Source: Hymenobacter negativus | GTDB taxonomy: Bacteria; Bacteroidota; Bacteroidia; Cytophagales; Hymenobacteraceae | Direction of reading: 5' to 3' | Length of the DNA: 64,000 nt | Assembly (NCBI RefSeq): GCF_016056375.1 | Contig: NZ_JAEDAE010000012.1 | Span: forward strand, 1 to 64,000 | Shown here: piece after piece, positions 17,575-25,960 of the stretch | How the letters are laid out: each line of letters starts with the position of its first letter | Position numbering within the stretch: the stretch's first letter is position 1 | Position numbers and translations under genes: made by a program | The notes under the pieces: generated by a model | Databases searched by the model: none | Told to the model about the DNA's origin: nothing | What the model saw: the letters and a program-made list of their open reading frames with translations, nothing else

Positions 17575-18270
17575 TTATTTGCGCCCGAAATAATAGCCGG
17601 CCCCAAATTGCAGCTGGCTCAGGCCAAAGCCGGCATCGAGCGAATTGAGCGTCTGGTCGATGTTGTTGTCGTTCTTCACTTTCAACCGACTATAGCTCAG
17701 GCTGCCAATACTTGCCGTCAGGCCAAGCTTAGGCACCGGAAAAAAGATAATACCCGGCGTAAGCGCCGCGTAAAAACCGGTCAGTTTGCGTGTTGAATAG
17801 TAAATGCTTGGGTTGCCGTAGTTGTTGTAATACAAACTCTGGCTCACGTTGTTGTCCGACTCATAGCCCGCGCCAAGCATCGTCGTCAGGCCAAACTGTT
17901 CGCTCAGCATTTTGTAGTACTGGGCCATGGGCCCCACCCGCAAAGTAGAAGCCGTAGGGATGGATGGTGAGGAGCTGTTGTTATTTGAAGATGTGTAGGA
18001 GCCTCCGGTTACCGTGTGGTTAAGCTGCAAGCCCAACGCCAAGTTATCGGCCACGAAGCCCCCCACGGATAAATCCAGCATGAACGTCCCGAACCTGGAA
18101 GTGCTGCTGAATGCGCTCCCGTTGCCGGTGGTGCTGCTTACGTTTTCGGTCTGGGTATGGTAGCCAACGCTACCGGTGAGCAGCCCGGTGCCCTTGCCAA
18201 TGGTAGACTGGGCCTGCGCGGCCGAAAGAGTGCTGCCTAGCGCAGCCAGTAGAAGTACTGTATTTCTCAT
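17575..18270 (-). CDS. Outer membrane beta-barrel protein
   Basis: 231 residues with a signal peptide (MRNTVLLLAALGSTLSAAQA). The mature part has alternating aromatic/polar strands (GSVGYHTQTENVSS, GFYAALTPGIIFF), Ser/Asn-rich loops (about 100-115), and a C-terminus ending in an amphipathic strand with a terminal FGRK. This fits an 8- to 10-strand OMP_b-brl barrel. Function unknown. The start at 18270 is set by the signal peptide. Confidence 0.8.
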   Translation of the reverse strand: MRNTVLLLAALGSTLSAAQAQSTIGKGTGLLTGSVGYHTQTENVSSTTGNGSAFSSTSRFGTFMLDLSVGGFVADNLALGLQLNHTVTGGSYTSSNNNSSSPSIPTASTLRVGPMAQYYKMLSEQFGLTTMLGAGYESDNNVSQSLYYNNYGNPSIYYSTRKLTGFYAALTPGIIFFPVPKLGLTASIGSLSYSRLKVKNDNNIDQTLNSLDAGFGLSQLQFGAGYYFGRK

Positions 18271-18397
18271 GTGGGAGGAAATAATGAATGGGAAAAGAAC
18301 CGTAAAGGTCTTCCCGTTTTCACCCAATCCAACACCCGCCTTCCATTAATCCTTACGGCTGTGCAGCCGGTCCCACCACCCAACGGCCTGAAAAGCA

Positions 18398-18428
18398 CAA
18401 TGCCCCTGCCGAGAAGACAGGGGCATTG
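18398..18428 (-). terminator. Hairpin after tRNA-Pro(CGG)
   Basis: Perfect arms CAATGCCCCTG/CAGGGGCATTG lie downstream of the minus-strand tRNA, followed on that strand by TGCTTTT. Probable terminator. Confidence 0.65.
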
Positions 18429-18443
18429 AAGCTTACGGGAAAG

Positions 18444-18517
18444 TCGGGGTGGCAGGATTCGAACCTACGGCCTCGTCGTCCCGAACGACGCGCGCTACCG
18501 GGCTGCGCTACACCCCG
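18444..18517 (-). tRNA. tRNA-Pro (CGG)
   Basis: On the minus strand, acceptor arms CGGGGTG/CACCCCG pair. The anticodon stem CGTCG/CGACG encloses TTCGGGA, giving anticodon CGG. The T-arm is GGTTCGAATCC. CCA is not encoded. A second tRNA-Pro lies about 100 bases upstream. Confidence 0.96.
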
Positions 18518-18567
18518 AAAGCCGGCCGATGGGGCGACCGGTTTTCTTGCTCCAATATTAGCGGCCG

Positions 18568-18603
18568 AAAAAAGCCTCCGAACCCAGAAGTTCGGAGGCT
18601 TTA
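18568..18603 (-). terminator. Terminator between the two tRNA-Pro genes
   Basis: AGCCTCCGAA/TTCGGAGGCT stem; on the minus strand it is followed by a run of T. It would end the tRNA-Pro(GGG) transcript before the CGG gene. Confidence 0.8.
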
Positions 18604-18623
18604 CAAGAGCGGCTGCTCTTCCG

Positions 18624-18697
18624 TCGGAGTGGCAGGATTCGAACCTACGACCTCCAGCACCCCATGCTGGCGCGATACCAGGCTACGCTACACCCCG
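18624..18697 (-). tRNA. tRNA-Pro (GGG)
   Basis: Acceptor arms CGGGGTG/CACTCCG pair with one wobble. The anticodon stem CCAGC/GCTGG encloses ATGGGGT, giving anticodon GGG. The T-arm is identical to that of the neighbouring tRNA-Pro(CGG). Confidence 0.96.
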
Positions 18698-18713
18698 ATT
18701 GGTATTGGAGCGA

Positions 18714-18745
18714 CAAAGGTAAGGTTATTTTTGATTCTTGTGCAA
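18714..18745 (-). promoter_or_regulatory. Promoter of tRNA-Pro(GGG)
   Basis: On the minus strand TTG (18743-18745) is 21 bases upstream of TACCTTTG (18714-18721), the standard Bacteroidota promoter. It lies 16 bases before the tRNA. Confidence 0.75.
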
Positions 18746-18874
18746 GCTGAGCAAAAATAAAGTTTTGTCAGCAGTGGCCTAGGGCCAGTTTTTGGAGCGG
18801 TTTTGGTTCAATCAGCCTCATAATTGCTTAGCTTTACGCAAGCCGTTTTACCTCATCTTGTTCTTATCCTACTT

Positions 18875-19342
18875 ATGAAAAAGTTATTACTACTTGTGTT
18901 GGTCAGCATGTTGGCTTCGGCCGCCGCGCAGGCCCAAGCACCGGCTTCCACCAGCCCTGCAGCAGCTCCCGCCAAAGAAGAAGCAATTTTGCCCAACGGT
19001 GCAGTAGCCCCCACCCCCGCAACGGTTGCGGCCACCGCCGCGCCAGCCGCCGAGGGTGCCAGCCGCATTGCCCTGGCCCCCGAAACGCCCGCCGCCAACC
19101 CCAACGCCATTAAGGTGAAAGCCGATGCCGTGGCCGGCAAGCTCACCGTGAAAACCGATAACCCCGGCCCTACCCGCGTAGAAGTGTCCGATGCCGGCGG
19201 CCGTCCGGTCATCACCCACACCATGATGAACGGGCAGACGCCGGCCGTGCTCAACGTGAGCCAGCTGCCGGCCGGAGCCTACATCGTGCGCTGCACCGCT
19301 TATGAAAAAACCGGCATGCGCCGCGTTATGATTGGTCAGTAG
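18875..19342 (+). CDS. Secreted protein with type A T9SS sorting tail
   Basis: 155 residues. Signal peptide (MKKLLLLVLVSMLASAAAQA), then a low-complexity Ala/Pro-rich stretch (about 22-80). The C-terminal beta domain (about 90-155) has the pattern of type A sorting tails (GKLTVKTDNPGPTRVEVSDAGG...LPAGAYIVRCTAYEKTGMRRVMI). There is little room for any other folded domain, so this may be a minimal cargo or a periplasmic domain of that fold. The start is fixed by the signal peptide. Confidence 0.75.
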   Translation: MKKLLLLVLVSMLASAAAQAQAPASTSPAAAPAKEEAILPNGAVAPTPATVAATAAPAAEGASRIALAPETPAANPNAIKVKADAVAGKLTVKTDNPGPTRVEVSDAGGRPVITHTMMNGQTPAVLNVSQLPAGAYIVRCTAYEKTGMRRVMIGQ

Positions 19343-19375
19343 AAAAGCATCTCGTACTCCGAAACAAAGACTATT

Positions 19376-19412
19376 TAAAAAGGCCGTCATGCTAAGCATG
19401 ACGGCCTTTTCC
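19376..19412. terminator. Bidirectional terminator
   Basis: AAGGCCGTCATGCT/AGCATGACGGCCTT stem with A-run and T-run flanks between convergent genes. Confidence 0.85.
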
Positions 19413-19429
19413 GTTTGCGTCATTCAGTA

Positions 19430-19822
19430 TTAACCCAGCGGCTCCAGCAGGTCCCACTTGTTGCCATATAAGTCCTCGAAGACGGCTACATGGCCATAGG
19501 CTTCGGAGCGCGGCGTTTCGAGGAAGCGCAGGCCACGGCTCTGCAGCACCGGGTAGTCGCGCCAGAAATCATCGGTGTGGAGGAACAGCCAGACGCGGCC
19601 CGCGCCCTGATGGCCCACACCGCGCTTTTCCTCGTCGGTTTTGGCCTCGGCCAGCAGCAGGGTGCAACCAGTGGGGCCAGGCGGGGCTACCACCACCCAG
19701 CGCTTGCCCTGGCCCATATCCAGGTCAGAAACCAGGGCGAAACCCAGTACAGTGGTGTAGAAGGCAATGGCTTCGTCGTAATCACGAACGAGCAGGGTGA
19801 CGTGGGCGAGGCGCTGGTTCAT
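19430..19822 (-). CDS. VOC family protein (glyoxalase/dioxygenase superfamily)
   Basis: 130 residues from the ATG at 19822 (MNQRLAHVTLLVRDYDEAIAFY). The VOC-fold pattern is clear: an early His, FYTTVLGF, and a C-terminal DLYGNKWDLLEP with the metal-ligand-type Glu. Such proteins bind a divalent metal and act in lyase, dioxygenase or resistance reactions. Substrate unknown. It lies directly upstream of the ABC exporter gene on the same strand, 75 bases from a repeat-filled gap. Confidence 0.85.
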   Translation of the reverse strand: MNQRLAHVTLLVRDYDEAIAFYTTVLGFALVSDLDMGQGKRWVVVAPPGPTGCTLLLAEAKTDEEKRGVGHQGAGRVWLFLHTDDFWRDYPVLQSRGLRFLETPRSEAYGHVAVFEDLYGNKWDLLEPLG

Positions 19823-19833
19823 GCGGTGGCTTA

Positions 19834-19907
19834 GTGGATGAGTGGATTGGTGAATTGGCGCGGATGAAACAGCGAATCCACCATTCCACAAATCCGCCAA
19901 CCCACCA
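19834..19907. repeat. Imperfect inverted repeat, TGGATT-type words
   Basis: The left part (from 19834) consists of GTGGATGAGTGGATTGGTG-like words and the right part (19874-19907) of the reverse-complement type (AATCCACCATTCC). The arms match poorly and with gaps. It fills the gap between two minus-strand genes. Confidence 0.5.
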
Positions 19908-19909
19908 GT

Positions 19910-21694
19910 TTACGCTTCTTCGGTTTGCAATTGCCGGTCGTAGAGCGCTTTATATAGCCCTGCTGCGTCGGCCATCAGCGCATCGTGCGTGCCGTGCTGC
20001 ACAATCACGCCGTCGTCGAGCACCAGAATTTCATCGGCCAGCTTCACCGAGCTCACGCGGTGCGAGATAATAAGACTGGTGCGCGCCGCCATAATGCGCT
20101 GCAAGCTGCCGAGAATGGCATTCTCCGTCTTAGTGTCCACAGCGGAGAGCGAGTCGTCCAGAATCAGGATTTTGGGCTCTTTCACCAAGGCGCGGGCCAT
20201 GCTCACGCGTTGCTTCTGGCCGCCCGAGAGGGTGATGCCTCGCTCGCCCACTTTGGTATCGAAGCCTTCGGGGAAGGCGAGAATGTTCTCGTACACATCG
20301 GCATCTTTGGCGGCCTGCAGCATCCGGGCTTCGTCGGGCTGGTCGAGGCCAAAGTTGATGTTGTTGCGGATGGTGTCGGAGAACAGGAATACGTCCTGCG
20401 GTACGTAGCCAATCTGCCCGCGCAAGGCGCGAAGGGAATAGTCGCGCACATCCACACCATCCACTTTGATGTCGCCATTGGTCACATCATAGAGGCGGCA
20501 GAGCAGGGCGGCCACGGTGCTTTTGCCCGAGCCGGTGTTGCCGATAACGGCCAGCGTCTGCCCCGGCTTCACGCGGAAGCTCACGTTTTTCAGGGCCTGA
20601 ATGCCGGTATCGGGGTAGGTGAACGACACGTTCTCGAACACGATGTCGCCCACCAGCTCGCGCTGCACATTCTGGCGCGAGATGATGTCGGTTTTCTGGT
20701 CCAGAAATTCGTTGATGCGGGCCTGCGAAGCCTCGGCGCGCTGCACCAGCGACGACGTCCAGCCCAGCGCCGTAACCGGCCAAGTGAGCAGGTTCACGTA
20801 AATCAGGAACTCGGCAATGGTGCCCGTGGTGATGGTGCCGCGAATAACTTCCTGGCCACCCACCCACACCGTGATGAGCGTGCTCAGGCCGATGAGGAAC
20901 AGAATGAGCGGAAAGAACAGCGAGTTCACAAAGTTCAGGCTCAGCGATTTCTCCTTGTATTCGTTGCTGGCGGCCGAGAACTGCGCGTGCGAATCGGCTT
21001 CGCGCACAAAGGATTTCAGCACCCGAATGCCGGAAAATGCCTCTTGCACAAACGTCGTCATGCCCGACAGCGCCCGCTGGATTTCGTCAGACTTGCGCTC
21101 AATCAAGTTATTGACGTAGAAGATGCTGACCGACAGAATGGGCAGCGGCAGCAGCGTGTAGAGCGTCAGCTTCACGTTCACCATAAGCATGAGCGGCACG
21201 ATGAGCAGGAACAGCAGCACGAGTTGCAAAAAATACATGATGGCCGGCCCGAGGTACATCCGCACGCGGCTCACGTCCTCCGAAATGCGCGACATCAGGT
21301 CGCCGGTGCTGTGGCGGCGGTAGAAGCTGAGCGGCAGCGACTGGTAGTGCTGGTAAATCTGGTTCTTCTGGTCGTTTTCGATGTGGCGCGACATCACGAT
21401 GAGGGTCTGCCGCATAAAGAACAGGAAGATGCCGCGCCCCAGCGCCAGCACAATGATGAGCACGCCGTAGAACAGCACGTTGCGCCCAAACAGCTGATAC
21501 ACGCCCTTTTGGGCCTCAGTACCAGCATAGAGATGGTAGAGGTCGATGCCCTCGTTCACCAAATCGAAGGCGTAGCGCACCAGCTGGGCCGGAAAAATGG
21601 CCAGCAAGGTGCTCAGCGCCACGAACAGCACCCCGGCGAGGAAATGCCACTTGTAGCGGAAGATGAAGGGATTAACGGCGGATAGTGCGCGCAC
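19910..21694 (-). CDS. ABC exporter half-transporter, MdlA/YheI/LmrC-like
   Basis: 594 residues: an exporter membrane domain with six helices (about 15-310) and an ATPase domain (about 340-590). Walker A is GNTGSGKST and the signature LSGGQKQRVSMARAL is intact. After Walker B the catalytic Glu is replaced by Asp (ILILDDSLSAVD). This is the hallmark of the YheI/MdlA/LmrC subunit of heterodimeric exporters, which pairs with a subunit like the one at 15069. In most genomes the two genes are adjacent; here they are about 3 kb apart and on opposite strands. Substrate unknown. Confidence 0.93.
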   Translation of the reverse strand: MRALSAVNPFIFRYKWHFLAGVLFVALSTLLAIFPAQLVRYAFDLVNEGIDLYHLYAGTEAQKGVYQLFGRNVLFYGVLIIVLALGRGIFLFFMRQTLIVMSRHIENDQKNQIYQHYQSLPLSFYRRHSTGDLMSRISEDVSRVRMYLGPAIMYFLQLVLLFLLIVPLMLMVNVKLTLYTLLPLPILSVSIFYVNNLIERKSDEIQRALSGMTTFVQEAFSGIRVLKSFVREADSHAQFSAASNEYKEKSLSLNFVNSLFFPLILFLIGLSTLITVWVGGQEVIRGTITTGTIAEFLIYVNLLTWPVTALGWTSSLVQRAEASQARINEFLDQKTDIISRQNVQRELVGDIVFENVSFTYPDTGIQALKNVSFRVKPGQTLAVIGNTGSGKSTVAALLCRLYDVTNGDIKVDGVDVRDYSLRALRGQIGYVPQDVFLFSDTIRNNINFGLDQPDEARMLQAAKDADVYENILAFPEGFDTKVGERGITLSGGQKQRVSMARALVKEPKILILDDSLSAVDTKTENAILGSLQRIMAARTSLIISHRVSSVKLADEILVLDDGVIVQHGTHDALMADAAGLYKALYDRQLQTEEA

Positions 21695-21733
21695 GGGCAG
21701 GGTGGGAAGGGGGCCGGTTCGGGAAAATAGCGG

Positions 21734-21741
21734 TACTTTTG
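21734..21741 (+). promoter_or_regulatory. -7 box TACTTTTG upstream of the dehydrogenase gene
   Basis: Matches the -7 consensus. A transcript from here would carry the 30-bp inverted repeat 21761-21871 as a leader hairpin before the ATG at 21960. No clear -33 TTG. Confidence 0.4.
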
Positions 21742-21760
21742 CGGCCTGAAAGAGAATCTA

Positions 21761-21871
21761 GAACGTCATGCAGAGCGCAGCGAAGCATCTTGCTTGCAGT
21801 GGTATTCAATCTTTTTTACGATTGATTTACTTCCCCGGGCCAGATGCTTCGCTGCGCTCTGCATGACGTTC
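21761..21871. repeat. REP-like element with 30-bp perfect inverted arms
   Basis: 21761-21790 (starts GAACGTCATGCAGAGCGC) and 21842-21871 are exact reverse complements over 30 bp, separated by 51 bases. The core (GTCATGCAGAGCGCAGCGAAG) is a variant of the arms at 2655-2760 and 30129-30226. It is the only clear element of this group between divergent genes. Confidence 0.85.
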
Positions 21872-21959
21872 CGGTTTCTCCGTATAAGACCCAACAAAGT
21901 TACGCCGCACTCTTCCCAACCATCCATCCCAAATTCCCACCAACCTTCAATTCATCCCC

Positions 21960-23051
21960 ATGATTGAAACCCAGATTGTCGCCCCCGAGTCGATTTTCGG
22001 TCAGATTGCCGAGCATCAGCACGAACAGGTTGTGTATTGCCACGACCACGAAACCGGCCTCAAGGCCATTATCGGCATCCACAACACCGTGCTCGGGCCG
22101 GCCCTCGGCGGCACGCGCATGTGGCACTATGCTTCTGATGCAGAAGCGCTAAACGACGTGCTGCGCCTCTCGCGCGGCATGACCTACAAGGCCGCCATCT
22201 CGGGCCTTAACCTGGGCGGCGGCAAGGCCGTCATCATCGGCGATGCCAAAACGCTGAAGACCGAAGCCCTGCTGCGCAAGTTCGGCCGCTTCGTGAAGAA
22301 CCTGAACGGCAAGTACATCACGGCCGAGGATGTGAACATGACCACCAAGGACATGGAGTACATCCGCATGGAAACCACCCACGTAGCCGGCCTGCCCGAG
22401 AGCATGGGCGGCTCGGGCGACCCCTCGCCCGTGACGGCTTATGGCGTGTACATGGGCATGAAAGCCGCCGCCAAAAAGGCTTTCGGTTCGGAGAGCCTGG
22501 CCGGCAAGCGCATCGGCGTGCAGGGCACGGGCCACGTGGGCACCTACCTGCTGGAGCACCTCCAGAAAGAGGGCGCCAAGCTCCTCGTGACCGACTACTA
22601 CGAAGACCGCGCCCTGGATGCGGCCAACCGCTTCGGCGCCACCGCCGTGGGCCTGGACGAGATTTACGACCAGGACATGGACATCTACTCGCCCTGCGCG
22701 CTGGGTGCCACGCTCAACGACGACACCATTCCGCGCCTGAAGGCCCGCGTGGTGGCCGGCTGCGCCAACAACCAGCTCAAGGTTGAAAACCAGCACGGCC
22801 CCGAACTCGTGCGCCGCGGCATTGTGTACGCCCCCGACTTCCTTATCAACGCCGGCGGCCTCATCAACGTGTACTCCGAAGTAACCGGGGGCAGCCGCCA
22901 GGCCGCCCTCACCCAGACCGAAAAAATTTACGATTTCACCCTCCAAGTTCTCCAGAAGGCCGACGAAGAAGGTACGCACCCGCAGGCGGCCGCCATCCGG
23001 CAGGCCAAGGAGCGCATCGCCAACGTGGGCCGGGTGAAGTCGACGTACTAA
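21960..23051 (+). CDS. Leu/Phe/Val dehydrogenase
   Basis: 363 residues, the length of leucine dehydrogenases. Catalyses reversible NAD-dependent oxidative deamination of branched-chain or aromatic amino acids. The substrate-binding motif GGGKAVIIGD holds the key Lys (about residue 80), EDVNMTTKDM is conserved, and GVQGTGHVGTYLLEHL is the NAD-binding Rossmann motif. A second family member, closer to glutamate dehydrogenase, lies at 28868. Substrate preference cannot be fixed by eye; leucine/valine is most likely from length and motifs. Confidence 0.92.
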   Translation: MIETQIVAPESIFGQIAEHQHEQVVYCHDHETGLKAIIGIHNTVLGPALGGTRMWHYASDAEALNDVLRLSRGMTYKAAISGLNLGGGKAVIIGDAKTLKTEALLRKFGRFVKNLNGKYITAEDVNMTTKDMEYIRMETTHVAGLPESMGGSGDPSPVTAYGVYMGMKAAAKKAFGSESLAGKRIGVQGTGHVGTYLLEHLQKEGAKLLVTDYYEDRALDAANRFGATAVGLDEIYDQDMDIYSPCALGATLNDDTIPRLKARVVAGCANNQLKVENQHGPELVRRGIVYAPDFLINAGGLINVYSEVTGGSRQAALTQTEKIYDFTLQVLQKADEEGTHPQAAAIRQAKERIANVGRVKSTY

Positions 23052-23053
23052 AG

Positions 23054-23170
23054 GAGTTATGAGTTAAAAGTTATGGATTATGAGTTGGTTGAGGCGCTTG
23101 AATCTAACCACCTTGTCTCTCCTGCTCACAACTTCTAACTCACGACTTTTAACTCATAATTCATAACTCA
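23054..23170. repeat. Inverted repeat of TTATGAG-type words
   Basis: The left side (GAGTTATGAGTTAAAAGTTA...) and right side (…ACTTTTAACTCATAATTCAT…) are reverse complements with gaps of one word length. It fills the gap from the dehydrogenase stop to the nusB start. It shares words with the elements at 33237 and 55287. Confidence 0.75.
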
Positions 23171-23175
23171 AAGAA

Positions 23176-24372
23176 ATGCTCAATCGCCGCCTCCTCCGTA
23201 TCAAAGTCATGCAGTCGCTCTATTCCTACCACCAGGCGGTGGGGGCCGATTTTCTGCTGGCACAGGACCGCATCGCGGCGGCTTTCGAGCCCGACCTGAC
23301 GGCCAAAGAGGCCCCCGACCGCCGCAAGCTGGAAGGCCAGCGCAAGCTGAGCGAAGCCCAGTTGCGCGACTGGTACCGCACCGGCACCGCGCCCGAAAAA
23401 ACGGACGACAAAGCTGTGGATAAGACCGTAGCCGACGCCATCAACTCCTTCCAGAACCAGGTGAAGAAGGACGCTGATTTCTACGGCGGGCAGCTGCTGG
23501 TGGGCGCCGAAAGCATCCACGACCAGTATCTGCACCTGCTGAACCTGCCCGCCGCCCTGCTCGGCGTGATTGAGGAAGAACAGAGCCGCGAGGAGCGCCG
23601 CCGCCTCGGGCCCAGCGAAAACGCTATCGACGCCACGCGCCTGCATCAGAACAAGGCCATTGCCAAACTGATGGCTAATGAGCAGTTGCAGGGCCAGACC
23701 ATCCGGCGCAAGCTGGCCTGGGAAGGGACCGAAGAAGTGGAAGCGCTGCGCGCCGCTTGGGGCGAAATGAAGGCCGATGAAACCGTGCTGGCTTACCTCA
23801 ACGGCAAGGACATTGCCCAGCCCGAGATGGACTACGACACGGACCTCGAAATCTTGCGCCACATCTACAAAGACTTCGTTTTCAAAGGCGAAGCGCTGCC
23901 GCGTCAGCTCGAATCCGCTGATTTGAACTGGGAGGAAAACCGGCCCATTGTGCGCAACCTGGTATTGAAGACGCTGAAAATGCTGCCCTTCACCGCCGAA
24001 CCCACGCAGGAGCTGATGAATCTCTCGGCCAACTGGGCCGACGACCGCGAATTTGCCGAAACGCTCTATAAGCAGACGCTCATCGAGGACGACAAGATGG
24101 AGAAGCTCATCGCCGGCTCGGTGCAGAACTGGGACGTGGAACGCGTGGCGCTGCTCGACAAAATCATCCTGAAAATGGCCCTTACCGAGATGCAGCTATT
24201 CCGCGGCATTCCGGTGAAAGTCACTATCAATGAGTACATTGAAATCAGTAAGATTTACAGCACGCCCAAAAGCAAGCAATTTGTTAACGGCATTCTGGAC
24301 AAGCTGGCGACGGATTTGGCCGCCAGCGGCGACATTCGCAAATCGGGCCGCGGCCTACTGGACAACCAGTAG
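23176..24372 (+). CDS. nusB: Transcription antitermination factor NusB, long Bacteroidota form
   Basis: 398 residues against about 140 in E. coli. It starts with the NusB motif MLNRRLLRIKVMQSLYSYHQ and ends with the helical NusB domain (about 260-390; NWDVERVALLDKIILKMALTEM, VTINEYIEISKIYSTPKSKQFVNGILD). A long insertion (about 40-250) lies between, as is usual in Bacteroidota. NusB with NusE binds boxA RNA for rRNA antitermination. The gap before it is an inverted repeat ending 5 bases from the ATG. Confidence 0.9.
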   Translation: MLNRRLLRIKVMQSLYSYHQAVGADFLLAQDRIAAAFEPDLTAKEAPDRRKLEGQRKLSEAQLRDWYRTGTAPEKTDDKAVDKTVADAINSFQNQVKKDADFYGGQLLVGAESIHDQYLHLLNLPAALLGVIEEEQSREERRRLGPSENAIDATRLHQNKAIAKLMANEQLQGQTIRRKLAWEGTEEVEALRAAWGEMKADETVLAYLNGKDIAQPEMDYDTDLEILRHIYKDFVFKGEALPRQLESADLNWEENRPIVRNLVLKTLKMLPFTAEPTQELMNLSANWADDREFAETLYKQTLIEDDKMEKLIAGSVQNWDVERVALLDKIILKMALTEMQLFRGIPVKVTINEYIEISKIYSTPKSKQFVNGILDKLATDLAASGDIRKSGRGLLDNQ

Positions 24373-24513
24373 GCAGCCGGTACCGGCCGACGGCAACTTT
24401 ATGGCCTGCGGCTGAACATTGGGCCGATATAGCCACTTTTGCATCTGCCGCCGTATTTCTGCGTACGCAGGCTTGAAAACATTCTCACCTCTCTTCCCCA
24501 ATCCTCGACGACC

Positions 24514-24825
24514 ATGGCCAGCAAAACCACCACCGGCATCCTGTGCTTCGCGGGCGGCGCCCTCACCGGCGCAGCCCTTGGCTTGCTCTACGCCCCCGAA
24601 ACTGGCACCGAAACACGCTCCTGGCTCAGCTATCAGCTCGAAAAGTACCGCTCGGTGCTTGCCGACCTCACCGACAGCCTGGTAACCAGCCGCGAAGGCG
24701 TGGGCCAATCGACGGCCAAAAGCGAAGGCCAGCGCGTGATTTCCGATGCCAAATCTAAAGCTGAGCAGCTGCTCGGCGATGTCGACCAGCTCATCAACCA
24801 AATCAACTCCCGCAAGGGCGCTTAA
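24514..24825 (+). CDS. YtxH-domain protein
   Basis: 103 residues. A Gly/Ala-rich N-terminal hydrophobic segment (ILCFAGGALTGAALGLLYAP) is followed by ETGTETR and a helical, probably coiled-coil tail. This is the YtxH pattern, small membrane-anchored stress-type proteins. Start at 24514 is chosen because the family begins just before the hydrophobic segment. Role unknown. Confidence 0.85.
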   Translation: MASKTTTGILCFAGGALTGAALGLLYAPETGTETRSWLSYQLEKYRSVLADLTDSLVTSREGVGQSTAKSEGQRVISDAKSKAEQLLGDVDQLINQINSRKGA

Positions 24826-24852
24826 TTTTTTTGCGGGTACCTAAGTAACTGA

Positions 24853-24914
24853 CGGAATGAGAGAATGGGTGAATGGCCGATGAAAATTCAGTCTTCGCTC
24901 ATTCACTCATTCCG
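24853..24914. repeat. Inverted repeat of GAATGAGTG-type words
   Basis: The left arm (24853-24876, CGGAATGAGAGAATGGG...) and right arm (24896-24914, CGCTCATTCACTCATTCCG) match imperfectly. It lies between two plus-strand genes and belongs to the same word family as 16833, 38371 and 39502. Confidence 0.7.
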
Positions 24915-24952
24915 TTCTTTGCTTTCTCATTCAGTCATTTATTACCAGTACG

Positions 24953-25951
24953 ATGCACGTAGTAACCCTTATTCCCGGCGATGGCATAGGCCCCGAAATC
25001 ACGAAAGCGGTAACCGATATTTTTGCCGCGGCGCAGGTGCCCATTCAGTGGGAAGAGCAGAATGCGGGGCAGACCACGTTCGACCAGTCGGGCGAGTTGA
25101 TTCCGACTGCTCTCCTCAAGTCGCTGGAAAAGAATAAGGTGGCCCTCAAAGGCCCCATTACCACGCCCGTGGGCAAGGGTTTCCGCAGCATCAACGTAAC
25201 GCTGCGCCAGAAGTACGACCTCTACCAGAACGTGCGGCCCAGCAAAACCACGCCCGGCATCCACACCCGCTACGAGGGCATCGACCTGGTGCTTTTCCGG
25301 GAGAACACCGAAGGCCTTTACTCTGGCCTGGAAGTGTACGACGAGCGACTCGGCATCGCCGACGCCATTGCCCGCGTGACGGTGGAAGGCTCGCGCAAAA
25401 TCTGCCGCGCTGCCTTTGCCTACGCCGCCAAGCACGGCCGCAAGAAGGTGACCCTGGCCCACAAGGCCAACATCATTAAGATGGCCGGCACACTGATGCT
25501 CAACGCCTGCAAAGAGGCAAGCAACGAGTTTCCGCAGATTGTGTTCGAGGATAAAATCATCGACAACATGTGCATGCAGCTCGTGAACAAGCCCGAGCAG
25601 TTCGACGTGATTGTGACCACCAACCTGTTTGGCGACCTGCTATCCGACCTCTGTGCTGGCCTTGTGGGCGGCCTGGGCGTGGTAGCGGGTGCCAACATAG
25701 GCGACAACATGGCCATTTTTGAAGCCGTGCACGGCTCGGCTCCCGACATCGCCGGCCAGGGCAAAGCCAACCCCACCGCCCTGCTTCGTTCGGCCATCAT
25801 GATGCTGCACCACATCGGCGAACATGCCAAGGCCGAACAAATCGACAAAGCCCTGGAAGCCACGCTCATGAACAAAGAAGAATGCACCGGCGACCTCGGC
25901 GGCAGAGCCAGCACCAGCCAGTTCGCCCAGAGCATTATTGCCAAGCTGTAA
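24953..25951 (+). CDS. NAD-type isocitrate dehydrogenase (IDH3-like)
   Basis: 332 residues of the isocitrate/isopropylmalate dehydrogenase family. IPGDGIGPEIT opens the protein. KGPITTPVGKGFRSINVTLR is the isocitrate-type substrate motif, with Ser-Ile-Asn-Val as in NAD-IDH. VTLAHKANIIKM and DNMCMQLV are conserved, and HGSAPDIAGQGKANP binds the nucleotide. Reaction: isocitrate to 2-oxoglutarate and CO2 in the TCA cycle. No leu genes are nearby, which favours IDH over LeuB or tartrate dehydrogenase. Confidence 0.88.
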   Translation: MHVVTLIPGDGIGPEITKAVTDIFAAAQVPIQWEEQNAGQTTFDQSGELIPTALLKSLEKNKVALKGPITTPVGKGFRSINVTLRQKYDLYQNVRPSKTTPGIHTRYEGIDLVLFRENTEGLYSGLEVYDERLGIADAIARVTVEGSRKICRAAFAYAAKHGRKKVTLAHKANIIKMAGTLMLNACKEASNEFPQIVFEDKIIDNMCMQLVNKPEQFDVIVTTNLFGDLLSDLCAGLVGGLGVVAGANIGDNMAIFEAVHGSAPDIAGQGKANPTALLRSAIMMLHHIGEHAKAEQIDKALEATLMNKEECTGDLGGRASTSQFAQSIIAKL

Positions 25952-25960
25952 TTTGAAAAA

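Noticed and set aside
19985..21685. 566-codon frame on the plus strand
   Set aside because: It is antisense to the ABC exporter gene; its translation is His/Gln/Ala-rich as expected for a mirror frame in GC-rich DNA.
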